DNA of 64,000 nucleotides. Source: Trichomonas vaginalis G3. Its lineage: Eukaryota; Parabasalia; Trichomonadida; Trichomonadidae. The DNA lies in NCBI RefSeq assembly GCF_026262505.1, contig NC_067203.1:20937411-21001410 (forward strand), read 5' to 3'. Below the pieces are notes generated by a model, which did no database searches, was not told the origin of the DNA, and saw nothing but the letters and a program-made list of their open reading frames with translations. Position 1 is the stretch's first letter. Each line of letters opens with the position of its first letter. A program made the translations under genes and the position numbers. Positions 35,701-44,617 of this stretch are shown here, one piece after another.

Positions 35701-37426
35701 AAGAAATGATTTATCAAGATTGTCACCTTTTTCACATGAAAAACCGTTCAAAAGTTATGAAGAAATATACAAGAATTCGACGGAAAGTATGAACTCATTT
35801 AGTGAATTACCTGCAGAGTTCTATTTCCTTCCAGAAGCCTTCATTTCTTCTACAAAAGGAAATCTAATTTTCCCTGAATGGTGTAATAATTCTGCTTTCG
35901 AGTTTGTCTACTTAAATCGAAAAACTCTCGAGTCGGAGATAGTTTCCAAGAACATCTCAAGGTGGATCGACTTAATCTGGGGACCGTTGCAACAAGGTGT
36001 CGGTGCAATTCCAGCTTTTAATTTATTTAAACCTGAAATTTACTCTCAAAACCCAAAAAGTGACACTAATTCAAAAAGTGACTCTGGTTACTCCCCCTTA
36101 AAATTATTTAATGATTTACATCCGATTCGCGAACAAAAGAAGAAGACAAACTCATTAGTTAAGAACCAGATTGTTCTCCAAATCGTTTCTGATTCGATTG
36201 TTTTCACTTGTTGCAGGAAATCGAAGTCAAATTCGAATTCTTATCACATCATTACGTTGGATGAATGTGGAAAAATCACTGATTCAATGGTTGACTTCAT
36301 CCAAATTGTGAAACACGTGAACAAAGAAATGAACTCGAATTCGATCATTCCGAAATCGAATTCGAAGAGAATCACGTTTGGAAATCTCAGCCAATCAATC
36401 GCAAACATCAAACAAGCTGCACAAATCGCTTCACAAATCGAATCCCAGAATTCTTTCTCCAAGTTTAAGTCAAACCAAAACGATACAATTGTTTCATCGT
36501 TTTCTTTTGACAAATTACAGGATTTCGACAGATCTTCTTCGATGTCCAACTTGGCAGGCTCATTTTTGAACGCGAATACACAACTTAGAAGAAGTTCTTT
36601 CAATCCTACAGGATCAGGAATGAGTTGTCCAAGCACTGTTTTGTTCCAAATCGATGATTTCTCGCGAATTATTACTAAGAAGAAAGAAGGAAAATTCGCA
36701 GAATTAAATGATTGTTCAACAATTTGTTTCGTTAATGCAGGAAATGTTACTTATGTAAATAATGGAAAACTGCAGACAATGAAGACAAATATACAAGACG
36801 TCACGTTGATCTCTGCGAATAAGAATTGGTTCGTTACAGCAAACAGAGGATGTGTTTTAACATTTTATAAACAAGAAAATCCTTTGAGTACTGAAATGAA
36901 ATACATTTTCTCAATTCCTTTATACAGAGATTCAGTGATGTGCGTGTCTATTTCAAGGAGTTTCGGATTGGCAGCTTGCGGAACAAGAGATGGTTTCTTG
37001 TTCTTCATTTCTTTGAGTAGAGGAACAAGTTTCGCAACTGTTGATTTGGGAGAACAATCAAGACCTTGCAAGATTTTGGTAACTCATCAATGGGGTTTCG
37101 TCGTTGTTTATATGACTGTTCTTCAGAAAGGAATACTTAACCACGTAATTGCTGTGTACAGTCCAAACGGAAATCTCATTAGACAGAGGTCAATCGCCTC
37201 TGCAATCTCGTCTTGGTCTTGCTACAAGTCGAATGATGGTTTCGATTATATCATCGCAGCTGATGACAAAGGAAGAATTTACAAGTTTGAAGCTTTCTAT
37301 CTGAACATCGACGAACAGATTTACAGATGCTCGTGCGAAGTTCCTTTTGTTACTTATCTTCCGGAGCAAGGAGGAGTTCTTGCTGTGACAGTTGACGGAA
37401 GAATTATTTTTGCGCCATGTTATTAA
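29765..37426 (+). CDS. BEACH-WD40 protein (Beige/LYST/neurobeachin family), about 2,550 residues
   Basis: Long N-terminal helical-repeat region (residues 1 to about 830), then a concanavalin-like beta region (VPTSIIQNTWALTIWVWYEPD, about 842-1000), more helical repeats, a PH-BEACH domain (about 1788-1875; AIEFFFKDKKTKLLCF), the BEACH domain (about 1885-2095) and a WD40-type beta-propeller C-terminus (about 2290-2553). BEACH signatures are KLWQQHQISTFDYLMHLN, SGRTFNDLEHYPLMPFLI, ELPAEFYFLPEAF and WIDLIWGPLQQGVGA. Members act in vesicle fusion and fission and lysosome traffic. The long intronless frame is whole. The ATG at 29807 (MQNQALLNETE) is an alternative start, since the first 14 residues are unusually hydrophobic and AT-driven. 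Ser/Asn-rich insertions near residues 2100-2200 interrupt the order. Confidence 0.92.
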   Translation: MGLYLIVNFYKNFFMQNQALLNETEIYSSILEEGPFQLSSFHTDIPYIDKIVSLQLIPANDYFPFLKRLQSSDNPRSLLSEVFENIPFDEESLLTFINSPNLSLKSIYISSYYIHLAFLTWIAANKDNSLPPKSLISAISFISDSSIFGDAKESTVISHSIFYFLFNEFLSKEKTNFSDYTSYLVIFLTQNRHSPDIFYKLLLLAVPTASERNFSTHIEDKFYDYLLLCTSLDLPSSVASEFIQSIVYHISALDYNSISVFQKLCPYLREEDNLNHFMELISMAIVNAASTVPHCSVPEKGEIVEVDDSQADNSLLQFLNYDSFPNGLNIEEVKDLTDVLTINDLIGSDFITKIDVIISILKFYESKVPDFMNNLFSCIKCQIKSSYTLQLFGVVLYMANAIPQIQNMTILDEMLHSKALFCPEITIYNNPENFAYLSLLRNYALRLFLTKPEILINYLSEVRKYPLLFAEIMYRFIAIGGNSIPSNLITSSLIKSALFYRTFDNDSTRKALLSIFFVIHTTFQQKTIVAECFSSRFFAQEFLVFSYEPKIRQFVLSNVRSYLVSEKDTDINLLHLLSSYMDITCPMFPAIKSVELVSDLLHTITDVLIHKWQLAGIFEKLLFTLIKCGAILEPTPESEEFIDSFIGYLAQVSIMHTLTNPELNAVENIIKNIYPKGPPIKIFLKLVQVAASTALASQSTSIIVKQPKVLHLIIDLYQGGNSFGEVIRFLGGICQYSYKNCLALHIGEIDLKLISILKTDQGAAMSTDIFTALNRISTVISSVSFMQKYVSLICPQNGIISQLNIDALRAITSNMSIARRIPLVSMPFSNDSIITIKDVPTSIIQNTWALTIWVWYEPDSAQYKPRLILLPETDEKMISISISASALVVTHISDDFDTTATIDIQIQPRSWVLISVEYCYDEMKKQYIMVASCNCQEPRKINLPNFEWKKKSIDVVIGGLPPESQISAFASRFSGFSFLRDLTEQHLMGIYEAGPRSDPPLFEDTILCARTTIRQNELAFIESEKNFGVSMDYSYKDKETLVSFSEILGQMCKVEFLLPLFNNLDCKIVDNKVSYEGLIIDVFSSTLSMSSEAQKFFAEADGFHIISHLLMTCDMKHINYELYLHFTAMLECLKEDLLITELLDAILLNLSLWSRSDGISHTRILKHWARALFTSYSSYFHQLRPMKQLLTIMKLYYGPSLNKIKIAENVNINDCLRAIEYIILQMAIEFGVTDNEFLFLIGITITPNSPTKEFLHIIGELLQIKPCPMKEDFTNDSLSLLMLTFSFNDENIISMVFEILFIAQQNNLFKEITVQDHINIILSQMTHDIVRESLFSTLTEMMINGFFELLPIVCWLAINLGQTFIIKLSDKLVPDPKYCLESTWFFWPMILIINSPASCIDKLFNFLIFSNIENIAETIENIYESIDVIAESLGIQETSNLKCKFLHIIADYLLNNVCRKDLIHSFFKIVEEFIFYDNDNKALSTLTLFSPFEKSVLRRKRSMTTQDVSKESYFMNFRQKSGKSMWMTPNEVTNLIRNNQRKQSETKMKMFSLRIAADGDWQDHDLAEKCLRLFQRWNSQDFISFDILLCVFLVPYYYDIVKSHFLKLNLSQSVLSDNIPLFALLNMKCAENSHPLLFRLPESTMNEASKAIDEFVKKSEMTTQTNDSFVLLKMWQSNTNTIHEKSNKVLSLLDIKAISMCSNQERNFIFKLQKNRRESEKLWTRLWRNLTIDGAPWTIANKIETKIALKRDNSLCSFGCPSRLKRDWPKYKYDDIPQLQFKAIAKNEFLCEIVNCFSVTKAIFFIQNSIFLRKEEGSLREWPFDTIKYVIQHKNIRNKKAIEFFFKDKKTKLLCFNDDDYSIVFNTLKSNKLTIQNTNVNVFTKLWQQHQISTFDYLMHLNRLSGRTFNDLEHYPLMPFLINDFGKIFELEKSEFLRDLRKPMSQLGENRILEIMSEFKKQGPENFHLNASQLSPDDVRNDLSRLSPFSHEKPFKSYEEIYKNSTESMNSFSELPAEFYFLPEAFISSTKGNLIFPEWCNNSAFEFVYLNRKTLESEIVSKNISRWIDLIWGPLQQGVGAIPAFNLFKPEIYSQNPKSDTNSKSDSGYSPLKLFNDLHPIREQKKKTNSLVKNQIVLQIVSDSIVFTCCRKSKSNSNSYHIITLDECGKITDSMVDFIQIVKHVNKEMNSNSIIPKSNSKRITFGNLSQSIANIKQAAQIASQIESQNSFSKFKSNQNDTIVSSFSFDKLQDFDRSSSMSNLAGSFLNANTQLRRSSFNPTGSGMSCPSTVLFQIDDFSRIITKKKEGKFAELNDCSTICFVNAGNVTYVNNGKLQTMKTNIQDVTLISANKNWFVTANRGCVLTFYKQENPLSTEMKYIFSIPLYRDSVMCVSISRSFGLAACGTRDGFLFFISLSRGTSFATVDLGEQSRPCKILVTHQWGFVVVYMTVLQKGILNHVIAVYSPNGNLIRQRSIASAISSWSCYKSNDGFDYIIAADDKGRIYKFEAFYLNIDEQIYRCSCEVPFVTYLPEQGGVLAVTVDGRIIFAPCY

Positions 37427-37455
37427 AATATTTATTTATTTTTTTTATCAAATTA

Positions 37456-37662
37456 AGGGTGCACTTACTACTTTCTGACATTCTCTCAAATTTTCTGACA
37501 AAAGAGGTTCATATTGTTGTTATAATGAAGACTCGATATAACATTATGGCCTATTATTGAATTTGAAAAGAAAAAATCTGCTTATATTGTGGTGAAATCT
37601 ATTTCACAAATTAGAGCGTGTCAAATAATTGAGAGAATGTCAGAAAGTGGCAAGTGCACCCT
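37456..37662. mobile_element. Small TA-flanked inverted-repeat element (MITE-like, Tc1/mariner type)
   Basis: The 207-bp stretch has 34-bp terminal inverted repeats (AGGGTGCACTTACTACTTTC at the left) that differ at about three positions, and TA on both sides (37454-37455 and 37663-37664). It has no coding capacity. The AGGGTG ends and the TA target suggest a deletion derivative of a Tc1/mariner element. The mariner in this window has similar AGGGTGT ends but otherwise different repeats. Sequence from 37663 to 37850 includes another AGGGTGC motif near 37697 but no clear partner. Confidence 0.75.
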
Positions 37663-37853
37663 TAACATTCTCTCAATTTTTTTTGAGTTTTACATAGGGT
37701 GCAAAAAATGCACAAAACCGATTATTTAAAATTGAATCTGTACATTTTTTGCGTATTTGAAAAATTTCAGGGCGAATTATGCTGAAGATACTTTGAATAA
37801 AGAAAAAAGAGTATTTAAATAAGTCTTTAATAAATGATTTAGTGATGTTAAAA

Positions 37854-39880
37854 TCAACGTTTTCTTCTTCTCGGAATGGAATAAATCAATGGGGGTTCAG
37901 ATTTGAATTGACCAAATTCAACTTCTATTATAGGATATGATGAAGCAAAATCGAATTGATCTAAAGCAAAAAAAGATATATTGTGTTTACCAACATTGAT
38001 TTCGCTTGTAATTGGAATTTTATATTCAAATTCCATTGAGCTTTCATTAGTAAGAGTAATGTTTACAAGATTGCCGATAGTTTTATGAATCCTGTGATAA
38101 ATTCTAATGATACTAAATCCATCCATATCATAAACAGAAAGGACAAATCTAATAAATTTATCTTTACCAATATAAACAGGGAATGACGGGATTTTGATAA
38201 TACTGAGTCTTGGACTATGGAATCCGTAATAAAATGATTTATATTCTGAAACACATTTTCCAGTTTTGTCACAACATTCAAAATTAAGACGATGATAACC
38301 ATGCGAAAGATTGTCTGGAATAGTAATATTGAAGTTGAATTGATAATCATCTAGATCTGGAATGGAAATTGATTGCAATGTTTGACTATTTGGATATCCT
38401 TCAATAATTCCTTTGACTTTGACTTCATCATCACAATCAGCATCTGAAACAAACCCTGTAACTGAAATGTTGTTATTAACATTGTGCATATATAAATCTT
38501 TGATTGTATTTGAAATATTTAGAACGGGATAGTTTCTATAAAATTGAAATGTTTTTGATTTTGGTTCTGTTTGTTCACCACTATTTGAGACTGCCCAAAC
38601 TTTGAGTGTGTATGTATTTTCATCCACAATTGACTTTGAATGTCACAATGACCTGAAAAATTACATGTAGGCGGATTCAAGATGCCCATATAGTTAAAAT
38701 TACTTAATTTTTCTCCAATACTGCATTTAACTTCAAAATATTCTGAATAAACAAGAGTTCCATTGATTTTAATACTATCATCAAGAGTTTTGTTGTATTG
38801 AGTTTTTTCAATTTCCAATAAATTAATATAAAATGGACTCAAATATTGAAAATCAACAGAAACTGTATTTGATACACTTATTTTTTTCATCCGAAAACTT
38901 GGCATATATTTTGTGATTTCCAATTGATAAATTAGTTGGGATTTTGATTGAATATTGGTATGTAAGAGATCCACTTTCTTTACTGAATATAGTTGATTCA
39001 TAGTTATCAATCCAAATTTCAAGTGTAAATGATTCTTCTTTATTCCGGTTAAATGAAACGTTTCCTGTTATCGTTGTGTCTTCTCTATTTTTATATTTGA
39101 ATTTATCTGTTGTAATATTCCTCAAATAATAAAATTGAAATTCTGCATAACAAAGTGCTATGGAAATATGAGAATTTTCAATATTAAGTGAATCTGTTGT
39201 TGAAATTCGAAAATTAGCAGGATCATAAAATGATGAAGTGTAATAGCTATAAGTATTTAATTGAATGAAACAAGAAGAAACTTCGATTGAAGAACCTTCA
39301 TATGCAAAAAAATAAAGTACTTCCTTTGTTGTTTGATATGATACAACCTGTAATCAAAATGTGAACATATATATCTGTAAAAATAACTCCATTTAAAAAT
39401 TCTGATTCCATTGAACATTCATTTGACATAATGTTGCAATGGCTGATTTTAATTCCATTTTTAGAATGAAACAAACATCTTTCATTAGCAGCAACATTAT
39501 TAATAAATGTTGAATATGAAACAATCGCATCCAAATCCGAATTTCCAGAAATAATATAGACAGAATTTCCATCTGATGCATATGAATTAGAAATATTTAC
39601 ATTTCGAACAATATTTGCACCATTATAATGACCAATTGGTCCTGTATTTCCTTGACTTCCAGTGATGGTTGATTCAATTAAATAATTTTTGTATGAATTG
39701 CCTTGTGTTGCTTCTATATATGAATGCGGATATGACCAATATGAGCTTAGGGACATATTGATACTGCATATTCGATATTGTACAATTTGTCCTTTTTCTT
39801 GGCGAATATTGCCACCATCTGAATTGGAGCCATGATTGGAATCAAAAACACAGCATGAGATAAGAACCCCCTCATTTTTG
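37854..39880 (-). pseudogene. Decayed beta-helix / Ig-like surface protein gene
   Basis: At least four frames in series (39756-39298, 39125-38853, 39022-38519, 38627-37854) carry pieces of one extracellular-type protein. The 5' piece has right-handed beta-helix features (IVRNVNISNSYASDGNSVYI; ISHCNIMSNECSM), as in the Pmp-like surface proteins that trichomonads have in large numbers. Later pieces are repeated Ig/cadherin-like strands (TYTLKVWAVSNSGEQT; SHGYHRLNFECCDKTGKC). Frames overlap in different phases and the first has no upstream ATG (a stop lies near 39920), so the host gene is dead, with at least three frameshifts or stops. A C-terminal basic RRRKR end may be near the old terminus. 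Confidence 0.7.
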
Positions 39881-40043
39881 AAATTTAATAAGAAAAATAG
39901 AATCTTTATTAAATATAGATTTTAAAAAACTTGGTTATAAATTACGAAATTTTCTCACTTGGGCTAAAAAGTGACAATTTGGTCGGAAGCTACCCTTCAG
40001 TAAGTTATCAACTATTGAAAAAGTGACAATTTTTTTATAATGA

Positions 40044-40691
40044 AGAGATGAATTGAGATTAAAACCCATTTATGGAAAATATTATCAATTTACTAAGTAC
40101 AAGGGTGATTTTTATAAACTTGTATTTGATCATGATCAAAGGATCACAAAATGCTTTCAAAACGAAGAAGAAGCAACCCATAACATCCAGGCCGGCACTT
40201 TTTCACTTCTTGATGAACTCAACCAAAGTTTTTATGTTATGAATGACAATCTTCGACATTTCATCCTTGAATATCCTCTTCTCTCCATGATCAATGTTTT
40301 CAAACAAAAATATTCCCCACTTGATAATTTGGAAACCCCTAATATTTTAACCGCAACGAACTTTGAAGCCAATCTCACCGAACTTCCAGCATATGACTGG
40401 GGTGGTCTTGTTAAAACAACAATTGGTTATGGAAAGGAAATTTATTCTTTTATAGATGGAAATCCTGGTGTTCGCACCTATTTCTATGCTATTGGTCTTT
40501 ATTGTAGTCCCTTAAATAGATACATTAATGATGGTTTGCCATCAAATGATAATGGTCATTTAACAAAACAAGTAAGACTATGGGCACGGGTTCCTTACAC
40601 ACCAGATATGATAACTTGTAAGATAATTATACAATATAGGCCATACATAAATCTACTTTTGACTATTTTCATCTTTTCTCTAACAGATTAA
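40044..40691 (+). pseudogene. Fragment of an unassigned protein gene (about 212 residues)
   Basis: The frame is open from a TGA at 40041-40043 to TAA at 40691, but its first in-frame ATG is about 58 codons in, and an ATG at 40040 stops after three codons. This suggests a 5' frameshift or truncation. The protein part is globular (YGKYYQFTKYKGDFYKLVFD; YDWGGLVKTTIGYGKEIYSF; GNPGVRTYFYAIGLYCSP). The last 15 residues are hydrophobic (INLLLTIFIFSL) and may be read-on beyond the true frame. No family is recognised. Sequence from 39890 to 40040 holds no other feature. Confidence 0.45.
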
Positions 40692-40917
40692 ATAATTTAG
40701 GTGTATATGAATTCGAAACAATATTTTATCAGACTTTCATTATCCCATAGATTTATAGAGCTTAAGCGATCAAAACCATAGTAGAAAATCTCAAATTCAA
40801 ATCTTTTAACTTCAAATTTATACATTATACGACATTTTAGAGCCAAATGCCAATAGTTCAATATTTTGTGATTATCCTAGTATGATACTATTCAATTCTA
40901 GTCATAATTTTTTTATC

Positions 40918-40925
40918 TCACTTTT
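40918..40925 (+). promoter_or_regulatory. Trichomonad-type initiator (TCACTTTT) of the CCA-adding enzyme gene
   Basis: TCACTTTT places the predicted start site (the A at 40920) 15 bp before the ATG at 40935. This matches the known core promoter of Trichomonas protein genes (TCA, then pyrimidine and T/A), which sits 5-20 bp upstream of the start codon. It is the best example in the window. Confidence 0.6.
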
Positions 40926-40934
40926 AGTTGGAAT

Positions 40935-42308
40935 ATGATTGATGAGAATATTCGTAAATTAGAAAGCGGTGAAGCATTTTCAAAACTTGATAGTGAAGTA
41001 ATTGATATCATTAAAAGAACAGTAACAGAAATTTTACCAAAGAATGTGATTGTTAGAATTGCAGGAGGATGGGTACGCGACAAAATACTTGGAAAAGAAA
41101 ACGATGATATCGATATTGCAATATCTGGCGCAACGTGTACTGAATTTTCTCAAACAATGGTAAAAGTATTAGGTCCAAATACGAAAGTAGTCATATTAGA
41201 AGCAAACCATGAGCAATCCAAGCATCTCAATACAGCCCGCGTTTGTTTGTTCCGCGATTTTTGGCTAGATATTTGCGGTTTGAGATCTGAATCATATTCC
41301 GAAGGCGAAACTTCAGAGGGAACAGCGCAATCAGATGCTAGGCATCGAGATTTTTCAATGAATGCACTCTTTTTCAATCTACAAACCATGAAAATCGAAG
41401 ATTACGTCAAAGGAGTTCAAAGTATCAAGGATAAAGTTATTAGAACTCCAATATCTGCCATTGAAGATTTCACAGACGATCCAAATAGAATTGTTAGATG
41501 CTTCAGATTCGTTGCAAAATACGATTTTCAAATTGATCAAGAAATATTAGACGCAATTCCAAAGATTATTCCACTTTTCTTACATAACATCACAAAAGAT
41601 AGAATAGCTACCGAGCTTACAAAGATGCTACATGCGAAATCAGCTTTCTTTGCGATGCAACATTTAATAAGCAGCGGAATGCTCTCTCCAATTTTCGATT
41701 CTGAGTCATTGTGGTCACTCGACATGGAAAAAACTCTCCAGAGAGTACGTCGTGTCCATCAAATTCAGCCAGATTTGACTGGAAATGATTCAATGATAAC
41801 TTATTTCGCTGCTGTTTTGCTTGATCTCGAAGAAAAGAAAGCTGTTCCTGATCCAGAGAAAAAGAATAAGCCAATGCCAGCGATAACATACCAAATTGTC
41901 CGTTCAATGAGGCTACAAAATGCTTTGGCTGACAATGTCAAGAAAATTTTACATGGAAAACTAATGGTTGAAAAGATATTTAAAGATGGAATGAATAGAG
42001 TTAATGTCGGAAGGTTCGTTATGAGTACAGGGCCACTGTTTTATTTAGTTAGGCCTTTGTTACAAACTGATGATTTATTAGATTTTTATGATAACAAACT
42101 TAAACCGTTTATTGAAGAACAGAACTTATCGAAATCGTATGAGATGAAGCAGATATTGGATGGCGTGACATTAGCTTCTGTTCATGGAATTAAACCGGGT
42201 CCTGGATTGAAAGATTTGATCGACCAGATGATTGATTGGCAATTTGCAAATCCAAATGGAACTAGTGATGACTATAAGAAGTATATTGCAGAGAAAAAAG
42301 GTCATTAA
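40935..42308 (+). CDS. CCA-adding enzyme (tRNA nucleotidyltransferase, class II)
   Basis: 457 residues, with the class II nucleotidyltransferase order. Visible are motif A, RIAGGWVRDKILGKENDDIDIAI, with GGxVRD and the DxD metal-binding acids (residues about 41-63); motif B, DARHRDFSMNALFF; motif D, DDPNRIVRCFRFVAKYDF; and a helical C-terminal body. The protein builds or repairs the 3' CCA of tRNAs, which most eukaryotic tRNA genes do not encode. The first ATG is preceded by a good initiator. The frame is intact and the base composition is like that of the other host genes. Bacterial poly(A) polymerases are the main alternative in this superfamily, but a single such gene in a protist is more likely the CCA enzyme. 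Confidence 0.88.
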   Translation: MIDENIRKLESGEAFSKLDSEVIDIIKRTVTEILPKNVIVRIAGGWVRDKILGKENDDIDIAISGATCTEFSQTMVKVLGPNTKVVILEANHEQSKHLNTARVCLFRDFWLDICGLRSESYSEGETSEGTAQSDARHRDFSMNALFFNLQTMKIEDYVKGVQSIKDKVIRTPISAIEDFTDDPNRIVRCFRFVAKYDFQIDQEILDAIPKIIPLFLHNITKDRIATELTKMLHAKSAFFAMQHLISSGMLSPIFDSESLWSLDMEKTLQRVRRVHQIQPDLTGNDSMITYFAAVLLDLEEKKAVPDPEKKNKPMPAITYQIVRSMRLQNALADNVKKILHGKLMVEKIFKDGMNRVNVGRFVMSTGPLFYLVRPLLQTDDLLDFYDNKLKPFIEEQNLSKSYEMKQILDGVTLASVHGIKPGPGLKDLIDQMIDWQFANPNGTSDDYKKYIAEKKGH

Positions 42309-43333
42309 TATTTTAAATTTACTTAAATTTTTTTGTATCCTATTATAATAAGCATATTTTTTTGATATTCTTTAATATAACTTTATGTTTCTTAAATATA
42401 AGTAACATATATTTCAACTCGATAACGATAATGATCTCGAATTGAATTTTTAATTATTTCCTCATTATTTTTAATAATTTATCTATAAAATTGTATTTAG
42501 CAGCAGATCAGCATAACAATATTATGGATTTATAATAAATTTGAAATAATTTTAGTGAAATTGATAGTTAACAGCCTTAATCAATGATGATCTCGTTTCA
42601 GAACAGATGTAGCAGCTTTCAGGTTGTTTAGAGCTGAATGATAAAAATTCTGATTATCGAAATAAAAGTTTGATTATTACAAATCATATGTTGAAGACAT
42701 TTGAAATATGAAAGTTTTGCATCATTTTTTTCATAAAAGCAATAAATCCAATTTGACAATTATCGAATTGTCAAATTTTTATTTCCTTAATAATATCATG
42801 CACTATGATTTTTTTTTGTATTTGATGAATTACAGAAGCTAATGAAAACTTGTAATAAAATTTGAAAGCATTGCAATTGCTTTCAAATTTTATTATCAAA
42901 TTTTTGAATGCATTTTTTTCGAAACCAGATGATAATGAAAAGAAATACATATCTAATATAATTCCTATTTTACATAATTTTATATAATTCAAACTCAGAA
43001 ACAAAAATTAATCATTATTTATATAGCTAAACCATACTTCAATATACATCATCGGAAAATTCGGTTTTCATTCAAAATTATTTAGCAGCCACTTTTTTTT
43101 TCAGAACTTCCTTTTCTAGCACTTTCAATTTGATGATTACTTAATCCGACTTCAAAATTAAATTTTCCTAACAATAAAAATTAATATGAAACAACTAAAA
43201 ATCTTTCATAAAAATACGCATTGAATTTTAAACTTCACTAAAATTCAATAATCATGTTAGGCTGTTAATGTTAATCAACATAATAATTTTCTATAGTTTC
43301 TATCAATTTTTTATGACTATTCAATTTCAAATC
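42309..43333. other. Intergenic spacer with two perfect hairpins
   Basis: About 1 kb of AT-rich sequence without a convincing gene. AATTTGACAATT-ATCG-AATTGTCAAATT at 42750-42777 is a 12-bp stem. AATAAAATTTGAAAGCA with its exact complement at 42854-42894 is a 17-bp stem around a 7-base loop. They lie 77 bp apart. A leftward 77-codon frame across them (42771-43004) is AT-driven and not supported. Confidence 0.6.
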
Positions 43334-44266
43334 ATGAGCATTGAGGAATCTTTAAATGCTCATGGATATATTAGTAATGGACCAATTGGCAAGGGAGGAT
43401 TTGGAAGTTGTTATCTTATTACAAGCACAAGATATAATCAACAATTTGCTTGTAAAGTTATTGATTCTGCAAATCATTCTAGCGAAGAAAATACTAATTC
43501 ATTTCACAGAGAAGTTTCCGCTTTAATTCATCTAGATCATCCGAATATTATTCAGATATATGATGTTTTTGAAGAACAGCAGCAAAAATTTATTATTTTA
43601 GAATATTGTTCGGGTGGAAACCTAAAAGATTTAATTGATAAATATCATGGTATCAAAGGAGATCTTCTTATTCAATATTCCATGCAAATAATTGATGCTT
43701 TGAAGTTCTGTCATTTTAATGGTTATTCTCACAATGATATAAAGCCGGCAAATGTATTTATTACATCTCATGGTCAGTTAAAGCTTGCAGATTTTGGCTT
43801 AACAGAACATAATGTTTTAGATACATGTAAATACGTCGGTTCTTTCGATTATATGGCGCCTGAAGTTATACAAAAGATTCCTCACGACCCAATGAAATCA
43901 GATATTTGGTCGCTAGGCGTCACTTTATATCAGCTCGCCTCAGGTGAGCTTCCTTTTGGAGCCACCAACGGTTCTGAGCTTTTATATGAGATAAAGATGG
44001 GATATGAGAAAATACATGGCATAGATCAAGCTTTTAGCGCACTGATTAAAATGTGCCTTAGCAGAAATCCCTTGAAAAGACCTTCAATTACGCACGTCCA
44101 AAGTTGTGTGAAGAAGATTAAAGAAAATGATTACAGTACACGCGAATACGTTCTTCCTGCAAAAAGGAATACTTCTATGCTTCTTCCAATGAAAAGGCGT
44201 TTGATTGTAATTCCAAAACTGAAGCAATCAGCTTCTAATAACTCAGCTCCCTACTTTTATGCATAA
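43334..44266 (+). CDS. Serine/threonine protein kinase with HND in place of HRD
   Basis: The ATG at 43334 (MSIEESLNAHGYISNGPIGK) is chosen; ATGs at 43313 and 43268 add 7 and 22 mostly hydrophobic residues that look like read-through of leader. The 310 residues are a kinase domain with a short basic tail. Visible are GKGGFGSCY (glycine loop), FACKVI (lysine), HREVSAL (helix C glutamate), ILEYCSGGNLKDL (hinge), HNDIKPANVF (catalytic loop), ADFGL (DFG) and MAPEV (APE). The aspartate of the catalytic loop is present but the preceding arginine is replaced by asparagine, so activation-loop control is probably not of the RD type. The group (CAMK/NEK-like) cannot be fixed by eye. The partner is unknown. 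Confidence 0.9.
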   Translation: MSIEESLNAHGYISNGPIGKGGFGSCYLITSTRYNQQFACKVIDSANHSSEENTNSFHREVSALIHLDHPNIIQIYDVFEEQQQKFIILEYCSGGNLKDLIDKYHGIKGDLLIQYSMQIIDALKFCHFNGYSHNDIKPANVFITSHGQLKLADFGLTEHNVLDTCKYVGSFDYMAPEVIQKIPHDPMKSDIWSLGVTLYQLASGELPFGATNGSELLYEIKMGYEKIHGIDQAFSALIKMCLSRNPLKRPSITHVQSCVKKIKENDYSTREYVLPAKRNTSMLLPMKRRLIVIPKLKQSASNNSAPYFYA

Positions 44267-44617
44267 GTATGCAACCTATCTTCTTGTATGTATATAAATT
44301 TATTTTCTTTCTAGGCTAATATTTTTTGAATAATATTTTAACTTCAAAATGCATACTGATTCAAAATATATATTATAATCAGGTATCTGAAATATATTAT
44401 CATAATATAAAGTTCAACTATTCGATAAGGTGAATTTTGATATGAAAAAGCTGTCAGTGAATCATCAAATTTAGCAAAAAGCTTTAGATATTCATTTCAT
44501 GTATTCCAATCTCATTATTTCGAAAAAAACGTTGCTTTTTGTAAATTTTTTTTGACATAAGAGTTTTTATTTTACTCATCAAAATTTCTTGCTTTATTGA
44601 TTCTTAATTATTTGCAA
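44267..44617. other. Intergenic spacer
   Basis: AT-rich sequence after the kinase stop. No gene, RNA or repeat was recognised up to the inverted-repeat element that starts at 44618. Confidence 0.6.

Noticed and set aside
42771-43004. Leftward 77-codon frame
   Set aside because: Composition is AT-driven and the frame crosses the 17-bp hairpin; no sign of a protein domain.
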